64,000 bases of DNA from Rhizobium sp. BK313 (GTDB lineage: Bacteria; Pseudomonadota; Alphaproteobacteria; Rhizobiales; Rhizobiaceae), in NCBI RefSeq assembly GCF_014193655.1, contig NZ_JACHZQ010000001.1, positions 2,232,001-2,296,000 on the forward strand. Reading direction: 5' to 3'. The notes below the pieces were generated by a model. That model had not been told where the DNA came from. It searched no databases and saw only the letters and a list, made by a program, of their open reading frames with translations. The position numbers and the translations under genes were made by a program. The first letter of the stretch is position 1, and every line of letters starts with the position of its first letter. Shown here piece by piece: positions 25,630 to 32,656 of this stretch.

Positions 25630-25988
25630 CGAGGCTCCCGGTTTTCCCGCTGAATGTGTCTCAAGAAGGATCTGATCCCCGCCTGCTTATTGAGAGATGG
25701 CTCCTGCCAAGGCGATTTCAAGCATTGTGAGATCGCCCGCGGCAATCATTGCGGGTGAACAGGTCGAGAGAAGGCCGCCGCAAAGACTTATGCAAGGGGC
25801 GATATGCTGCACTGCAAAAAATGCACGCGACAGCGATATCACGCTGATTCATATTATTAATCGGGGCATCTCCGTGCCTTTCCAGTCTTTCATTCCGTAT
25901 CATGTGCCCGAGGCCTGCATCCCGGTTTTCCCTACCCGGTTTGCCCGCTCCGCGGCACTTTTTGCATGATCGCCGCCAAGGAGTTTTC
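25630..25988. other. Gene-free region (359 bp) between the lipid kinase and MFS genes
   Basis: Contains the divergent promoters of both flanking genes. I see no convincing ORF, hairpin or repeat. It ends with AAGGAGTTTTC, the ribosome-binding site that fixes the GTG start of the MFS gene. Confidence 0.4.
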
Positions 25989-27206
25989 GTGAGCGATATC
26001 GCTGCCGACGTCATCGATTCCCAATCCATCCTCGAAGCGCCGTCGCGCACGGCGATCGCCCTTGTCACGCTGGCGCTTGCAGTCGGCAGCTTCGGCATCG
26101 GCACGGGTGAATTCGTCATCATGGGCCTGCTGCCTGAGGTCGCCGATACCTTCGGTGTCACGACTCCGGAAGCGGGCCACGTTATCAGCGCCTATGCGCT
26201 CGGCGTCGTTGTCGGCGCACCGATCATCGCCGTTCTCGCCGCGAAGATGGCGCGGCGGACCCTGCTTCTGCTGATGATGGCGATTTTTGCAGCCGGCAAT
26301 ATTTCGAGCGCGATGGCTCCGACCTTCGAAAGTTTTGCAGCTCTGCGTTTCATCACCGGCCTGCCGCACGGCGCCTATTTCGGCGTCGCAGCGCTTGTGG
26401 CCGCCTCCATGGTGCCCGTCCATCGCCGCGTGCGTGCTGTCGGCCAAGTCATGCTCGGCCTCACTATTGCCACCCTCATCGGCACGCCAATCGCGACCTT
26501 CCTCGGCCAGCTTCTGAACTGGCGCGCGGCCTTCATGATGGTCGGCGGCGTCGGCCTCGTGACCATGCTCCTCATTGCCCTATTCCTGCCAAAGGACAAG
26601 GTCGAGGAAGGCGCGAGCATCACCCGCGAGCTGGGCGCGCTTCGCCGCATTCAGGTCTGGCTGACGCTCGGCATCGCCGCGGTCGGCTTCGGGGGCATGT
26701 TCTCGATCTTCAGCTACGTGGCAACGACGACAACGCAAGTTGCCGGTTTGGGAACAAGCATGGTGCCGGTCGTACTGGCGCTCTTCGGCATCGGCATGAA
26801 TGTCGGCAATATTGTCGGCTCGCGCCTGGGCGACCTGTCGCTCAAGGGCACGATCGGCGGCATGATGGTCTTCAACGTTGTCATCATGACGCTGTTTTCG
26901 TTGACGGCCGCCAATCCTGTGATGCTGTGCGTCTGCGTCTTCTTGATCGGCTGCGGCTTTGCCGCCTGCCCCGCCGTGCAGACACGTCTGATGGATGTCG
27001 CGGCGGATGCGCAGACGCTGGCCGCGGCCTCCAATCATTCGGCCTTCAACATCGCCAATGCGCTCGGCGCCTGGCTTGGCGGTCTGGTGATTTCCTGGGG
27101 CTTCACGGCAGCGTCGACGGGCTATGTCGGCGCGGTGCTTTCCGTCTTCGGCCTGATCGTCTTTGGAATATCAGTTGGTTTGGAGCGCAGCGGCCGGAGT
27201 GCATGA
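25989..27206 (+). CDS. MFS transporter, AraJ/DHA1 type
   Basis: A 405-residue, 12-segment major facilitator. The first helix has GSFGIGTGEFVIMGLLPEVA, typical of AraJ/YdhP-like exporters. The inter-helix loop motif is AAKMARRTLLLLM and the antiporter motif C region is LGLTIATLIGTPIATFLGQ. The GTG start at 25989 is set by AAGGAG 6 bases upstream; longer in-frame starts lack a binding site. The substrate is unknown, with small-molecule or drug export likely. Its 3' end overlaps the convergent HxlR gene by 36 bases. Confidence 0.9.
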   Translation: MSDIAADVIDSQSILEAPSRTAIALVTLALAVGSFGIGTGEFVIMGLLPEVADTFGVTTPEAGHVISAYALGVVVGAPIIAVLAAKMARRTLLLLMMAIFAAGNISSAMAPTFESFAALRFITGLPHGAYFGVAALVAASMVPVHRRVRAVGQVMLGLTIATLIGTPIATFLGQLLNWRAAFMMVGGVGLVTMLLIALFLPKDKVEEGASITRELGALRRIQVWLTLGIAAVGFGGMFSIFSYVATTTTQVAGLGTSMVPVVLALFGIGMNVGNIVGSRLGDLSLKGTIGGMMVFNVVIMTLFSLTAANPVMLCVCVFLIGCGFAACPAVQTRLMDVAADAQTLAAASNHSAFNIANALGAWLGGLVISWGFTAASTGYVGAVLSVFGLIVFGISVGLERSGRSA

Positions 27207-27575
27207 AGCCGGCAATGGCCGAACTTCCTGCTTGCCGGTATGACAGAAGACATTTTCCTCACCCCAGACCGCCATTGCTTTGATGATCGGCCCAAGGCTG
27301 GCGCCAAGTGGCGTCAGCGCGTAGTCGACGCGCGGGGGCACGACCGGGAAAACGGTGCGTGAGACCAGTCCGGACTCTTCGAGCTCGCGTAGCTGTTTCG
27401 TCAGCATGCGCTGTGTCACCGCCGGCAGCTTGCGGCGGATTTCGTTGAAACGCAGCGTTCGCTCCATCAGGTGGAACAGGATCACGCCTTTCCATTTGCC
27501 ATCGAGCAGGCTCAGCGTCGCCTCGACCGGACACCCGGGAAAATTCTTGACCAGCTTGGCGCGCGGTAGCGACAT
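27171..27575 (-). CDS. HxlR family winged-helix transcriptional regulator
   Basis: A 134-residue regulator with the HxlR signature: CPVEATLSLLDGKWKGVILF with the conserved Cys and the GKW, then LRFNEIRRKLPAVTQRMLTK as the recognition region and YALTPLGASLGPII. The Cys near the N-terminus is the redox or electrophile sensor in several homologues. The ATG at 27575 with AAGGATACTGTCG upstream is preferred over an in-frame start further out. It is divergent from an alcohol-dehydrogenase-family gene, the usual layout for a repressor and its target. Confidence 0.92.
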   Translation of the reverse strand: MSLPRAKLVKNFPGCPVEATLSLLDGKWKGVILFHLMERTLRFNEIRRKLPAVTQRMLTKQLRELEESGLVSRTVFPVVPPRVDYALTPLGASLGPIIKAMAVWGEENVFCHTGKQEVRPLPASCTPAAALQTN

Positions 27576-27592
27576 CGACAGTATCCTTTTGG

Positions 27593-27626
27593 GTACTACG
27601 TACAGAATTTGTGCATTCTTGCGTAC
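27593..27626. promoter_or_regulatory. Candidate HxlR operator between the regulator and oxidoreductase genes
   Basis: GTACTACGTAC at 27593-27603, then GTACAGAAT (27600-27608) facing ATTCT and a GTAC at 27623-27626, forming an inverted repeat around TTGTGC. It lies in the 103-base gap between the two divergent genes. HxlR-family regulators bind GTAC-containing inverted repeats in several characterised cases. The assignment is inferred. Confidence 0.45.
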
Positions 27627-27678
27627 TTTCAGCATAAGACGCATCTAGGTCCCGTGCAACAAACACTGGAGTTTTCCC

Positions 27679-28692
27679 ATGCGCGCCGTCGCTTACAAGA
27701 TCCCGCAGCCCATTTCCGCCGAGACGTCGCTTGTTGATATCGACCTGCCGACGCCGGAAGCCAAGGGTCATGATCTCCTTGTCGAAATCAAGGCCGTGTC
27801 CGTCAATCCCGTCGACGTCAAAGTCCGTGCCAACGCTGCCCCCACCGAAGGCGAATACAAAGTGCTCGGCTGGGATGCCGCCGGTATTGTCAAGGCAATC
27901 GGCTCTGATGTCACCATGTTCAAGCCCGGCGATGAGGTCTTCTACGCCGGCGCCATCAACCGTGGCGGCTCGAACGCCGAGTTTCATCTGGTGGACGAGC
28001 GCATCGTCGGCTTAAAGCCGAAAAGCCTCGATTTCGCTGCCGCTGCTGCTTTGCCGCTGACCTCGATCACAGCTTATGAGGCTTTGTTCGACCGCATCAA
28101 GGTGCAGGACCCGGTTCCGGGTGCCGCCAACGCCATTCTCATCATCGGCGGCGCCGGCGGCGTCGGTTCGATCGCCATCCAGATCGCCCGCGTGTTGACC
28201 GGCCTGACGGTGATCGCTACGGCCTCGCGGCCGGAAACCCAGGCTTGGGTGAAGGAACTCGGCGCCCATCACGTAATAGATCACTCCAAGCCGTTGGCTC
28301 CGCAGATCGAAGCTCTCGGCATCGGCGCCCCTGCTTTCATCTTTTCGACCACCAACACCAGCGATCATATTGCGTCGATCGTCGAAGCGATCGCACCGCA
28401 AGGCCGTTTCGGACTGATCGATGACCCAAAGGTGCTCGACGTCGCCCCCTTCAAGCGCAAGGCGGTTTCAACCCACTGGGAATTGATGTTCACCCGTCCG
28501 CTCTTCAATACGGCTGATATGATCGAACAGCACAAGCTGCTGAACAAAATTGCCGAACTGGTCGATGCCGGCAGAATCCGCACGACGCTGACCGAAACGC
28601 TCGGCACGATCAACGCTGCGAATCTGAAAAAGGCGCATGCACTGATCGAGACCGGCAAGATGAAGGGCAAGGTCGTTCTGGCTGGTTTCTGA
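27679..28692 (+). CDS. Medium-chain dehydrogenase: zinc-binding alcohol dehydrogenase family / quinone oxidoreductase
   Basis: A 337-residue protein of the QOR-like MDR family (adh_fam_1 type). The N-terminal GroES-like domain has VSVNPVDVKVRANAAP and GWDAAGIVKAIGSDVTMFKPGDEV. The Rossmann domain has IIGGAGGVGSIAIQIARVL for NADPH. The zinc ligands of true alcohol dehydrogenases are not evident, so it is probably a zinc-free NADPH:quinone or enone reductase. It is divergent from HxlR, which in other bacteria often controls such oxidoreductases in response to aldehydes or quinones. Confidence 0.9.
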   Translation: MRAVAYKIPQPISAETSLVDIDLPTPEAKGHDLLVEIKAVSVNPVDVKVRANAAPTEGEYKVLGWDAAGIVKAIGSDVTMFKPGDEVFYAGAINRGGSNAEFHLVDERIVGLKPKSLDFAAAAALPLTSITAYEALFDRIKVQDPVPGAANAILIIGGAGGVGSIAIQIARVLTGLTVIATASRPETQAWVKELGAHHVIDHSKPLAPQIEALGIGAPAFIFSTTNTSDHIASIVEAIAPQGRFGLIDDPKVLDVAPFKRKAVSTHWELMFTRPLFNTADMIEQHKLLNKIAELVDAGRIRTTLTETLGTINAANLKKAHALIETGKMKGKVVLAGF

Positions 28693-28709
28693 GCCCATCC
28701 ATTCCCTTC

Positions 28710-28749
28710 GTTTGGCCGGGTACATGCCGCCCGGCCAAACTATTTTTGA
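28710..28749 (+). terminator. Rho-independent terminator after the oxidoreductase gene
   Basis: Perfect 11-bp stem GTTTGGCCGGG / CCCGGCCAAAC (28710-28720 and 28730-28740) with a 9-base loop, followed by TATTTTT. Confidence 0.92.
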
Positions 28750-29044
28750 CATTTTTGCAACGGCAATTGCTGCGATGCACAAGCCGTTAGCCACGCAACA
28801 AAAAAATACCTGCGACATTATGGCATTAACCACTGGCGCCACTTGACTTTTCACCACTTCGGAGCGACTTCTCCCGACGTGGGGAACAACGTTTTCCATA
28901 CCGATTAACCGGAGCCATCTTACGATGCCTAGCGACAGTAGTAGTCGATTGCCTTTGCCGTCAGTGGCACTCGTGCTGTAACCGACTCCTGTCGGCTCGC
29001 CACGATCTGCCACGACGGCGGATCGACCGGAAAGGCGAGCTATA
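28750..29044 (+). promoter_or_regulatory. Long structured 5' leader of mgtE
   Basis: This 295-base stretch has no large gene. A possible -35 TTGACT is at 28843. Downstream are an 18-codon ORF (28925-28981), a hairpin CCGAC-TCCT-GTCGG (28982-28995), and GCTCGCC (28995-29001) perfectly complementary to GGCGAGC (29034-29040), which overlaps the mgtE ribosome-binding site. Inside that large stem CGATC (29003-29007) pairs with GATCG (29021-29025). An alternative pairing, AGC-GACAG (28931-28938) with CTGTC-GCT (28989-28997), would compete. Switching is inferred; I do not recognise a known riboswitch class. Confidence 0.6.
28925..28981 (+). CDS. Candidate leader peptide upstream of mgtE (18 aa)
   Basis: ATG 28925 to TAA 28981 encodes MPSDSSSRLPLPSVALVL. 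GGAG about 10 bases upstream can serve as ribosome-binding site. The stop codon touches the hairpin at 28982-28995, placing a terminating ribosome where it would alter folding around the mgtE start. Three Pro codons and an Asp near the start recall the idea of enterobacterial mgtA leader peptides, in which Mg2+ affects ribosome stability, but there is no sequence similarity. Confidence 0.5.
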   Translation: MPSDSSSRLPLPSVALVL

Positions 29045-30418
29045 ATGAATATCAACAGCTTCCCCATGCGGGCTGGCAATGCCGCTCGTGCATTCATCAA
29101 TAACAACCGCGCCGTTACCATTGCAGAACGCGTTGAGTCGCTGAACGCGATCGAGGCGAGCGAAGCTGCACGCATTCTGGCCAAGATGCCGGAGGAACGC
29201 GCCGTTCGCATTCTCGACCGGCCGGAACTTCGCAACGCCGCTGCCATTCTCGAGGTCATGACCGATGCAGACGCTGCACGGCTGCTGCACGGCATGTCCA
29301 ACGACCGCGTGGCCGACATTCTTCTCGAATTGGACGGCGACGCGCGCGCGCGTCTGTTTGCCACCCTTGAGGAGCCGGTTCGTGTTGCGATCCAGGGCTT
29401 GATGGGTTATCCGCCGCGCACGGCAGGCGGCATCATGACGACGGAATATGTCAGCGTGTTCGCCAGTTGGACCGTTGCGCAGACGCTCGATCACGTTCGC
29501 CAGGTCGAGCGCTCCCGCGAAACTGTTTATGCCATTTATGTGCTGGACGACGACACCCATACGCTGCTGCGTGTCGTGACGCTGCGCCGTCTCATCACCG
29601 GCCAGCCCGATGCCTGCATCCTGACGGTGGCACAGAAGGGTGCGCCGGTCACCGCGCCTGCGCTGATGAAACAGGAGGACGTGGCCCGGCTGATTCGCCG
29701 CCACGACCTGCTCGCGCTGCCGGTTGTCGACGAAAACGGCCTCATGCTCGGCATCGTGACGGTCGACGACGTCATCGATACGATGATCGCCGATACGACC
29801 GAAGCCGCACAGAAATTCGGCGGTATGGAAGCTCTCGGCCAGCCTTACATGAAGATCGGCTTCGCCGGGATGATCCGCAAACGTGCGGGCTGGCTCGCCG
29901 CCCTCTTCCTCGGCGAAATGCTGACGGCAAGCGCCATGCAGCATTTCGAGGGCGAGCTGGAGAAGGCAGTCGTGCTGACGCTGTTCATCCCGCTGATCAT
30001 GAGCTCGGGCGGCAATTCAGGCTCGCAGGCAACCTCGCTGATCATCCGGGCACTGGCGCTCGGCGAGCTCAAGCTTTCCGATTGGTGGCGGGTAGCGTTG
30101 CGCGAACTGCCGACGGGCATCGTGCTCGGCTCGATCCTCGGTCTTGTCGGCTTTGCCCGCATCGTGCTCTGGCAAACCATCGGTCTTTTCGACTACGGTC
30201 CGCACTGGCAGCTGGTCGGCGTTACGGTCTTCGCCGCCTTGATCGGTATCGTCACCTTCGGCTCCCTCGCCGGCTCCATGCTGCCCTTCATTCTGCAAAA
30301 GCTGCGGCTTGATCCCGCCAGCGCATCGGCCCCGTTCGTCGCAACGTTGGTCGACGTCACCGGGCTGGTGATCTACTTCTCGGTTGCGCTGCTGATCCTC
30401 AGCGGGACCATGCTTTAA
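29045..30418 (+). CDS. mgtE: MgtE magnesium transporter
   Basis: A 457-residue Mg2+ channel/transporter. The N domain (residues ~20-135) has repeated helical units such as EASEAARILAKMPEERAVRI and ADAARLLHGMSNDRVADILL. Two CBS domains follow (~140-265), with LLALPVVDENGLMLGIVTVD clear. The five-helix membrane domain includes the family signature SSGGNSGSQATSLIIRALAL and the pore-lining segment near the C-terminus. Mg2+ binding by the N and CBS domains closes the channel in homologues. Expression may also be controlled through its leader. Confidence 0.97.
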   Translation: MNINSFPMRAGNAARAFINNNRAVTIAERVESLNAIEASEAARILAKMPEERAVRILDRPELRNAAAILEVMTDADAARLLHGMSNDRVADILLELDGDARARLFATLEEPVRVAIQGLMGYPPRTAGGIMTTEYVSVFASWTVAQTLDHVRQVERSRETVYAIYVLDDDTHTLLRVVTLRRLITGQPDACILTVAQKGAPVTAPALMKQEDVARLIRRHDLLALPVVDENGLMLGIVTVDDVIDTMIADTTEAAQKFGGMEALGQPYMKIGFAGMIRKRAGWLAALFLGEMLTASAMQHFEGELEKAVVLTLFIPLIMSSGGNSGSQATSLIIRALALGELKLSDWWRVALRELPTGIVLGSILGLVGFARIVLWQTIGLFDYGPHWQLVGVTVFAALIGIVTFGSLAGSMLPFILQKLRLDPASASAPFVATLVDVTGLVIYFSVALLILSGTML

Positions 30419-30442
30419 GGACAACGGAATTCCGAAATCGAA

Positions 30443-30469
30443 GGGGGCCGGCGACGGCCTCTTTTTTTG
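30443..30469 (+). terminator. Rho-independent terminator after mgtE
   Basis: GGGGGCCG, loop GCGA, then CGGCCTCT, followed by a run of seven T. It lies 25 bases after the mgtE stop. Confidence 0.88.
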
Positions 30470-30472
30470 TTT

Positions 30473-30946
30473 TCAGGCCGGCTGCGGCAGCTTCAGGACG
30501 CCGTTGGTCTTGATGCTGCGGATTGCGAAATTCGATCGCAGATCGACGACCCCGGGGAGGACCAGAAGCTTTTCCGACATTACCTTCTCATAAGCGGCAA
30601 GGTCTTCGACGACGACTTCCGCCAGAAAATCCGCAGCGCCCGAAATCAGGTGGCAGGACACGATTTCCGGGATAGCGAGCAACGCCGCCTGCTGCGCCTC
30701 TGAATTCTCCTTCGAATGATGGCCCACCTTGAGCTCGACGAAAACTGTCAAGCCGAGACCGGCCTCCTTGCGATCGATATCGGCGCGATAGCCGCGCAGC
30801 AGACCGGATTTTTCCAGGTTGCGGATGCGCCTCAAACAGGGTGAGGGCGACAGGTTCACCCGCTCGGCAATCTCGACATTGGTGGCGCGCGCATCCTCCT
30901 GCAGGCAGTTGAGGATAGCAATATCGAATTTATCCAGCTTTGGCAT
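30473..30946 (-). CDS. Lrp/AsnC family transcriptional regulator
   Basis: A 157-residue protein with an N-terminal helix-turn-helix (LDKFDIAILNCLQEDARATN, VEIAERVNLSPSPCLRRIRN) and a C-terminal RAM effector domain (VTVFVELKV-type strand, then CHLISGAADFLAEVVVEDLA). These proteins form octamers and bind an amino acid. It is divergent from a DMT-family exporter across 145 bases, the common arrangement for a regulator of amino-acid export. The ligand is unknown. Confidence 0.93.
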   Translation of the reverse strand: MPKLDKFDIAILNCLQEDARATNVEIAERVNLSPSPCLRRIRNLEKSGLLRGYRADIDRKEAGLGLTVFVELKVGHHSKENSEAQQAALLAIPEIVSCHLISGAADFLAEVVVEDLAAYEKVMSEKLLVLPGVVDLRSNFAIRSIKTNGVLKLPQPA

Positions 30947-30997
30947 TTTTGAAAACCTTCTTCGCCTAGATTGGCAGATAGTTGCTCATAACATGTT

Positions 30998-31019
30998 CCT
31001 TGAGCTATAACTAGCAAGG
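30998..31019. promoter_or_regulatory. Candidate Lrp-type operator palindrome
   Basis: CCTTGAGCTA then TAAC then TAGCAAGG: outer arms CCTT/AAGG and inner arms GCTA/TAGC with a two-base bulge. It lies in the gap between the divergent Lrp and exporter genes. Inferred from position and symmetry only. Confidence 0.4.
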
Positions 31020-31091
31020 ACATGCCCCGGCCTTCGGCGCTATCTTTTCTTCAACCGGATGATGATCCGGACGGTTCGAAAGGATACGTCG

Positions 31092-31994
31092 ATGACTGCT
31101 TTGACCTTCTCCTCCCGCAAGACAATGCCCGCCGCAATCGGCTATGCCGGCGCCATCGTTACGGTCTTGATCTGGGCCAACTGGATTCTTGCTACCCGCC
31201 ACACGGCGGAGACGCAGATGAGCACGATCGACCTGGGCTTGATCCGCTATGGCATCCCGGCACTGGTGCTTTCCCCCGTCTGGCTGCGCACCGGGTTGTT
31301 GCCAAAAGGTGTGCCACTGAAGCTGCTGGCGCTGATGGTCTGCGGCTCAGGCGCGCTTTTCTTCCAACTGACGACTTTTGCCATCCACTCCACGCCCGCT
31401 GCGTCGGCCGGTATTCTGCTCGGTGGCTCGATGCCGCTTGCAACGGCGTTGATCGGCGTGCTGCTGTTTCGCGAGCGGCCCGACATCACGCGTTGGCTTG
31501 GTCTCGGCGGTATCGTTGCCGGCGTTATCATCCTTTTGGTGCGTAGCCTTTCGGGCACGGAGATTTCCTGGGTCAGCTTCACGCTGTTGCCGCTCGGCGC
31601 TTTGCTCTGGGCCGGCTACACCCATGCCTTCCGGCGCTCCGGCCTGAATGCCATCCAGTCAAGCGCTGTCATCGCCATCTGGTCGTTCCTCATACATGTC
31701 GGTCTGGCCTTCGTCTTCGGCAGCTCGCTCGCCTCCGTCCCGCTACCGGAAATCGGCCTGCAGGTCGTCAGCCAAGGTCTGCTTTCCGGCCTTGCCGCCA
31801 CGCTCGCCTATGGCCTCGCTGTCCAGGCCCTCGGCGGCACGCAGGCGGCCGCCTTCACCGCCATCACCCCGGTGCTCGCCACCTTCGGCGGTGGGCTGCT
31901 GCTTGGCGAACCGATCGGCGGTGCCGAAGTCGCCGCGGCGGTTGTCACGGGAATGGGCGTCGCGCTTTCGACAGGAGTCTTGTCGAGGAAATGA
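31092..31994 (+). CDS. EamA/DMT family transporter
   Basis: A 300-residue inner-membrane protein with about 10 transmembrane segments in two EamA halves: the first starts IGYAGAIVTVLIWANWILAT and the second ISWVSFTLLPLGALLWAGYT. The segment PAASAGILLGGSMPLATALI is typical. The ATG at 31092 with AAAGGATACG upstream is preferred over an ATG at 31059. Divergent pairing with an Lrp-type regulator suggests amino-acid or metabolite export, but the substrate is unknown. Confidence 0.88.
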   Translation: MTALTFSSRKTMPAAIGYAGAIVTVLIWANWILATRHTAETQMSTIDLGLIRYGIPALVLSPVWLRTGLLPKGVPLKLLALMVCGSGALFFQLTTFAIHSTPAASAGILLGGSMPLATALIGVLLFRERPDITRWLGLGGIVAGVIILLVRSLSGTEISWVSFTLLPLGALLWAGYTHAFRRSGLNAIQSSAVIAIWSFLIHVGLAFVFGSSLASVPLPEIGLQVVSQGLLSGLAATLAYGLAVQALGGTQAAAFTAITPVLATFGGGLLLGEPIGGAEVAAAVVTGMGVALSTGVLSRK

Positions 31995-32020
31995 ATGCAG
32001 TAGTCAGCAAGGTTAAGTTG

Positions 32021-32041
32021 AAGGCTGCCGACGGCAGCCTT
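32021..32041 (+). terminator. Hairpin downstream of the EamA gene
   Basis: Perfect 9-bp stem AAGGCTGCC / GGCAGCCTT with a GAC loop. No T-run follows, so it may stabilise the 3' end or act as a weak terminator. Confidence 0.5.
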
Positions 32042-32122
32042 CCGCAGCGAAGCAACGTTATCTCATGATAATTTGCAGAGAGTCTCAGAATTGCCGTTCT
32101 GTTGTAGCCCGTAAATTCCTGC

Positions 32123-32656
32123 TCAGAACCAACGCGCCATTGCGACCCGTCTCTCGGGGTCCGCGCCATGTTCGATCTCGAACCTGAGAATCTCAGACAA
32201 TCCCACGGACATCTCGCCCGATTCCAGCACGCGAAACCCAAGTGAAGCGTAGAACGGCGCATTGAAGGGTACAAAGCGATCCGTCGTCAGCGTGACGCCC
32301 GATGCGCCACGCATCTGCGCCGTCTCGATTATGGTTTGCATCAGACGCCGCCCGACGCCCTTTCGTTGCCATTGCCTGACGACATCGATCTCAACTACAT
32401 AGATAGCCCCATCAAGCTCGGTAGCGGCGAGGAATGCCAGGGGGTGATCCAGATCATTCACCGCCACGAGCAGCAGCTTCGCATAGAGCGAATGTTCCAG
32501 CTTGTCGCGCGGCACGGTCCTGCCATCATCCTCCACGCCCAGTGCCTGGCGGAGAGTTACGAAGGCATCGATCTCGATCTCCGCCATAAAAACCACGTCA
32601 GCGGAACGCGCCAACCGTATCGTATAAAAGTCCCGCGCGATCTCTCCCATGCCCAT
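32123..32656 (-). CDS. GNAT family N-acetyltransferase
   Basis: About 177 residues with the GNAT core: YVVEIDVVRQWQRKGVGRRL contains beta-4 and the acetyl-CoA pyrophosphate loop Q-x-x-G-x-G, followed by GVTLTTDRFVPFNAPFYASL and GFRVLESG. The ATG at 32656 overlaps the upstream stop as TGATG, implying translational coupling; a GTG at 32659 and an ATG at 32650 are alternatives. The acceptor is unknown. Coupling to ETF-QO does not by itself indicate function. Confidence 0.87.
   Translation of the reverse strand: MGMGEIARDFYTIRLARSADVVFMAEIEIDAFVTLRQALGVEDDGRTVPRDKLEHSLYAKLLLVAVNDLDHPLAFLAATELDGAIYVVEIDVVRQWQRKGVGRRLMQTIIETAQMRGASGVTLTTDRFVPFNAPFYASLGFRVLESGEMSVGLSEILRFEIEHGADPERRVAMARWF

Noticed and set aside
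28750..29044. Known riboswitch class (M-box or yybP-ykoY type) upstream of mgtE
   Set aside because: The consensus elements I know for these classes are not visible; recorded instead as an unclassified leader with an ORF and competing stems.
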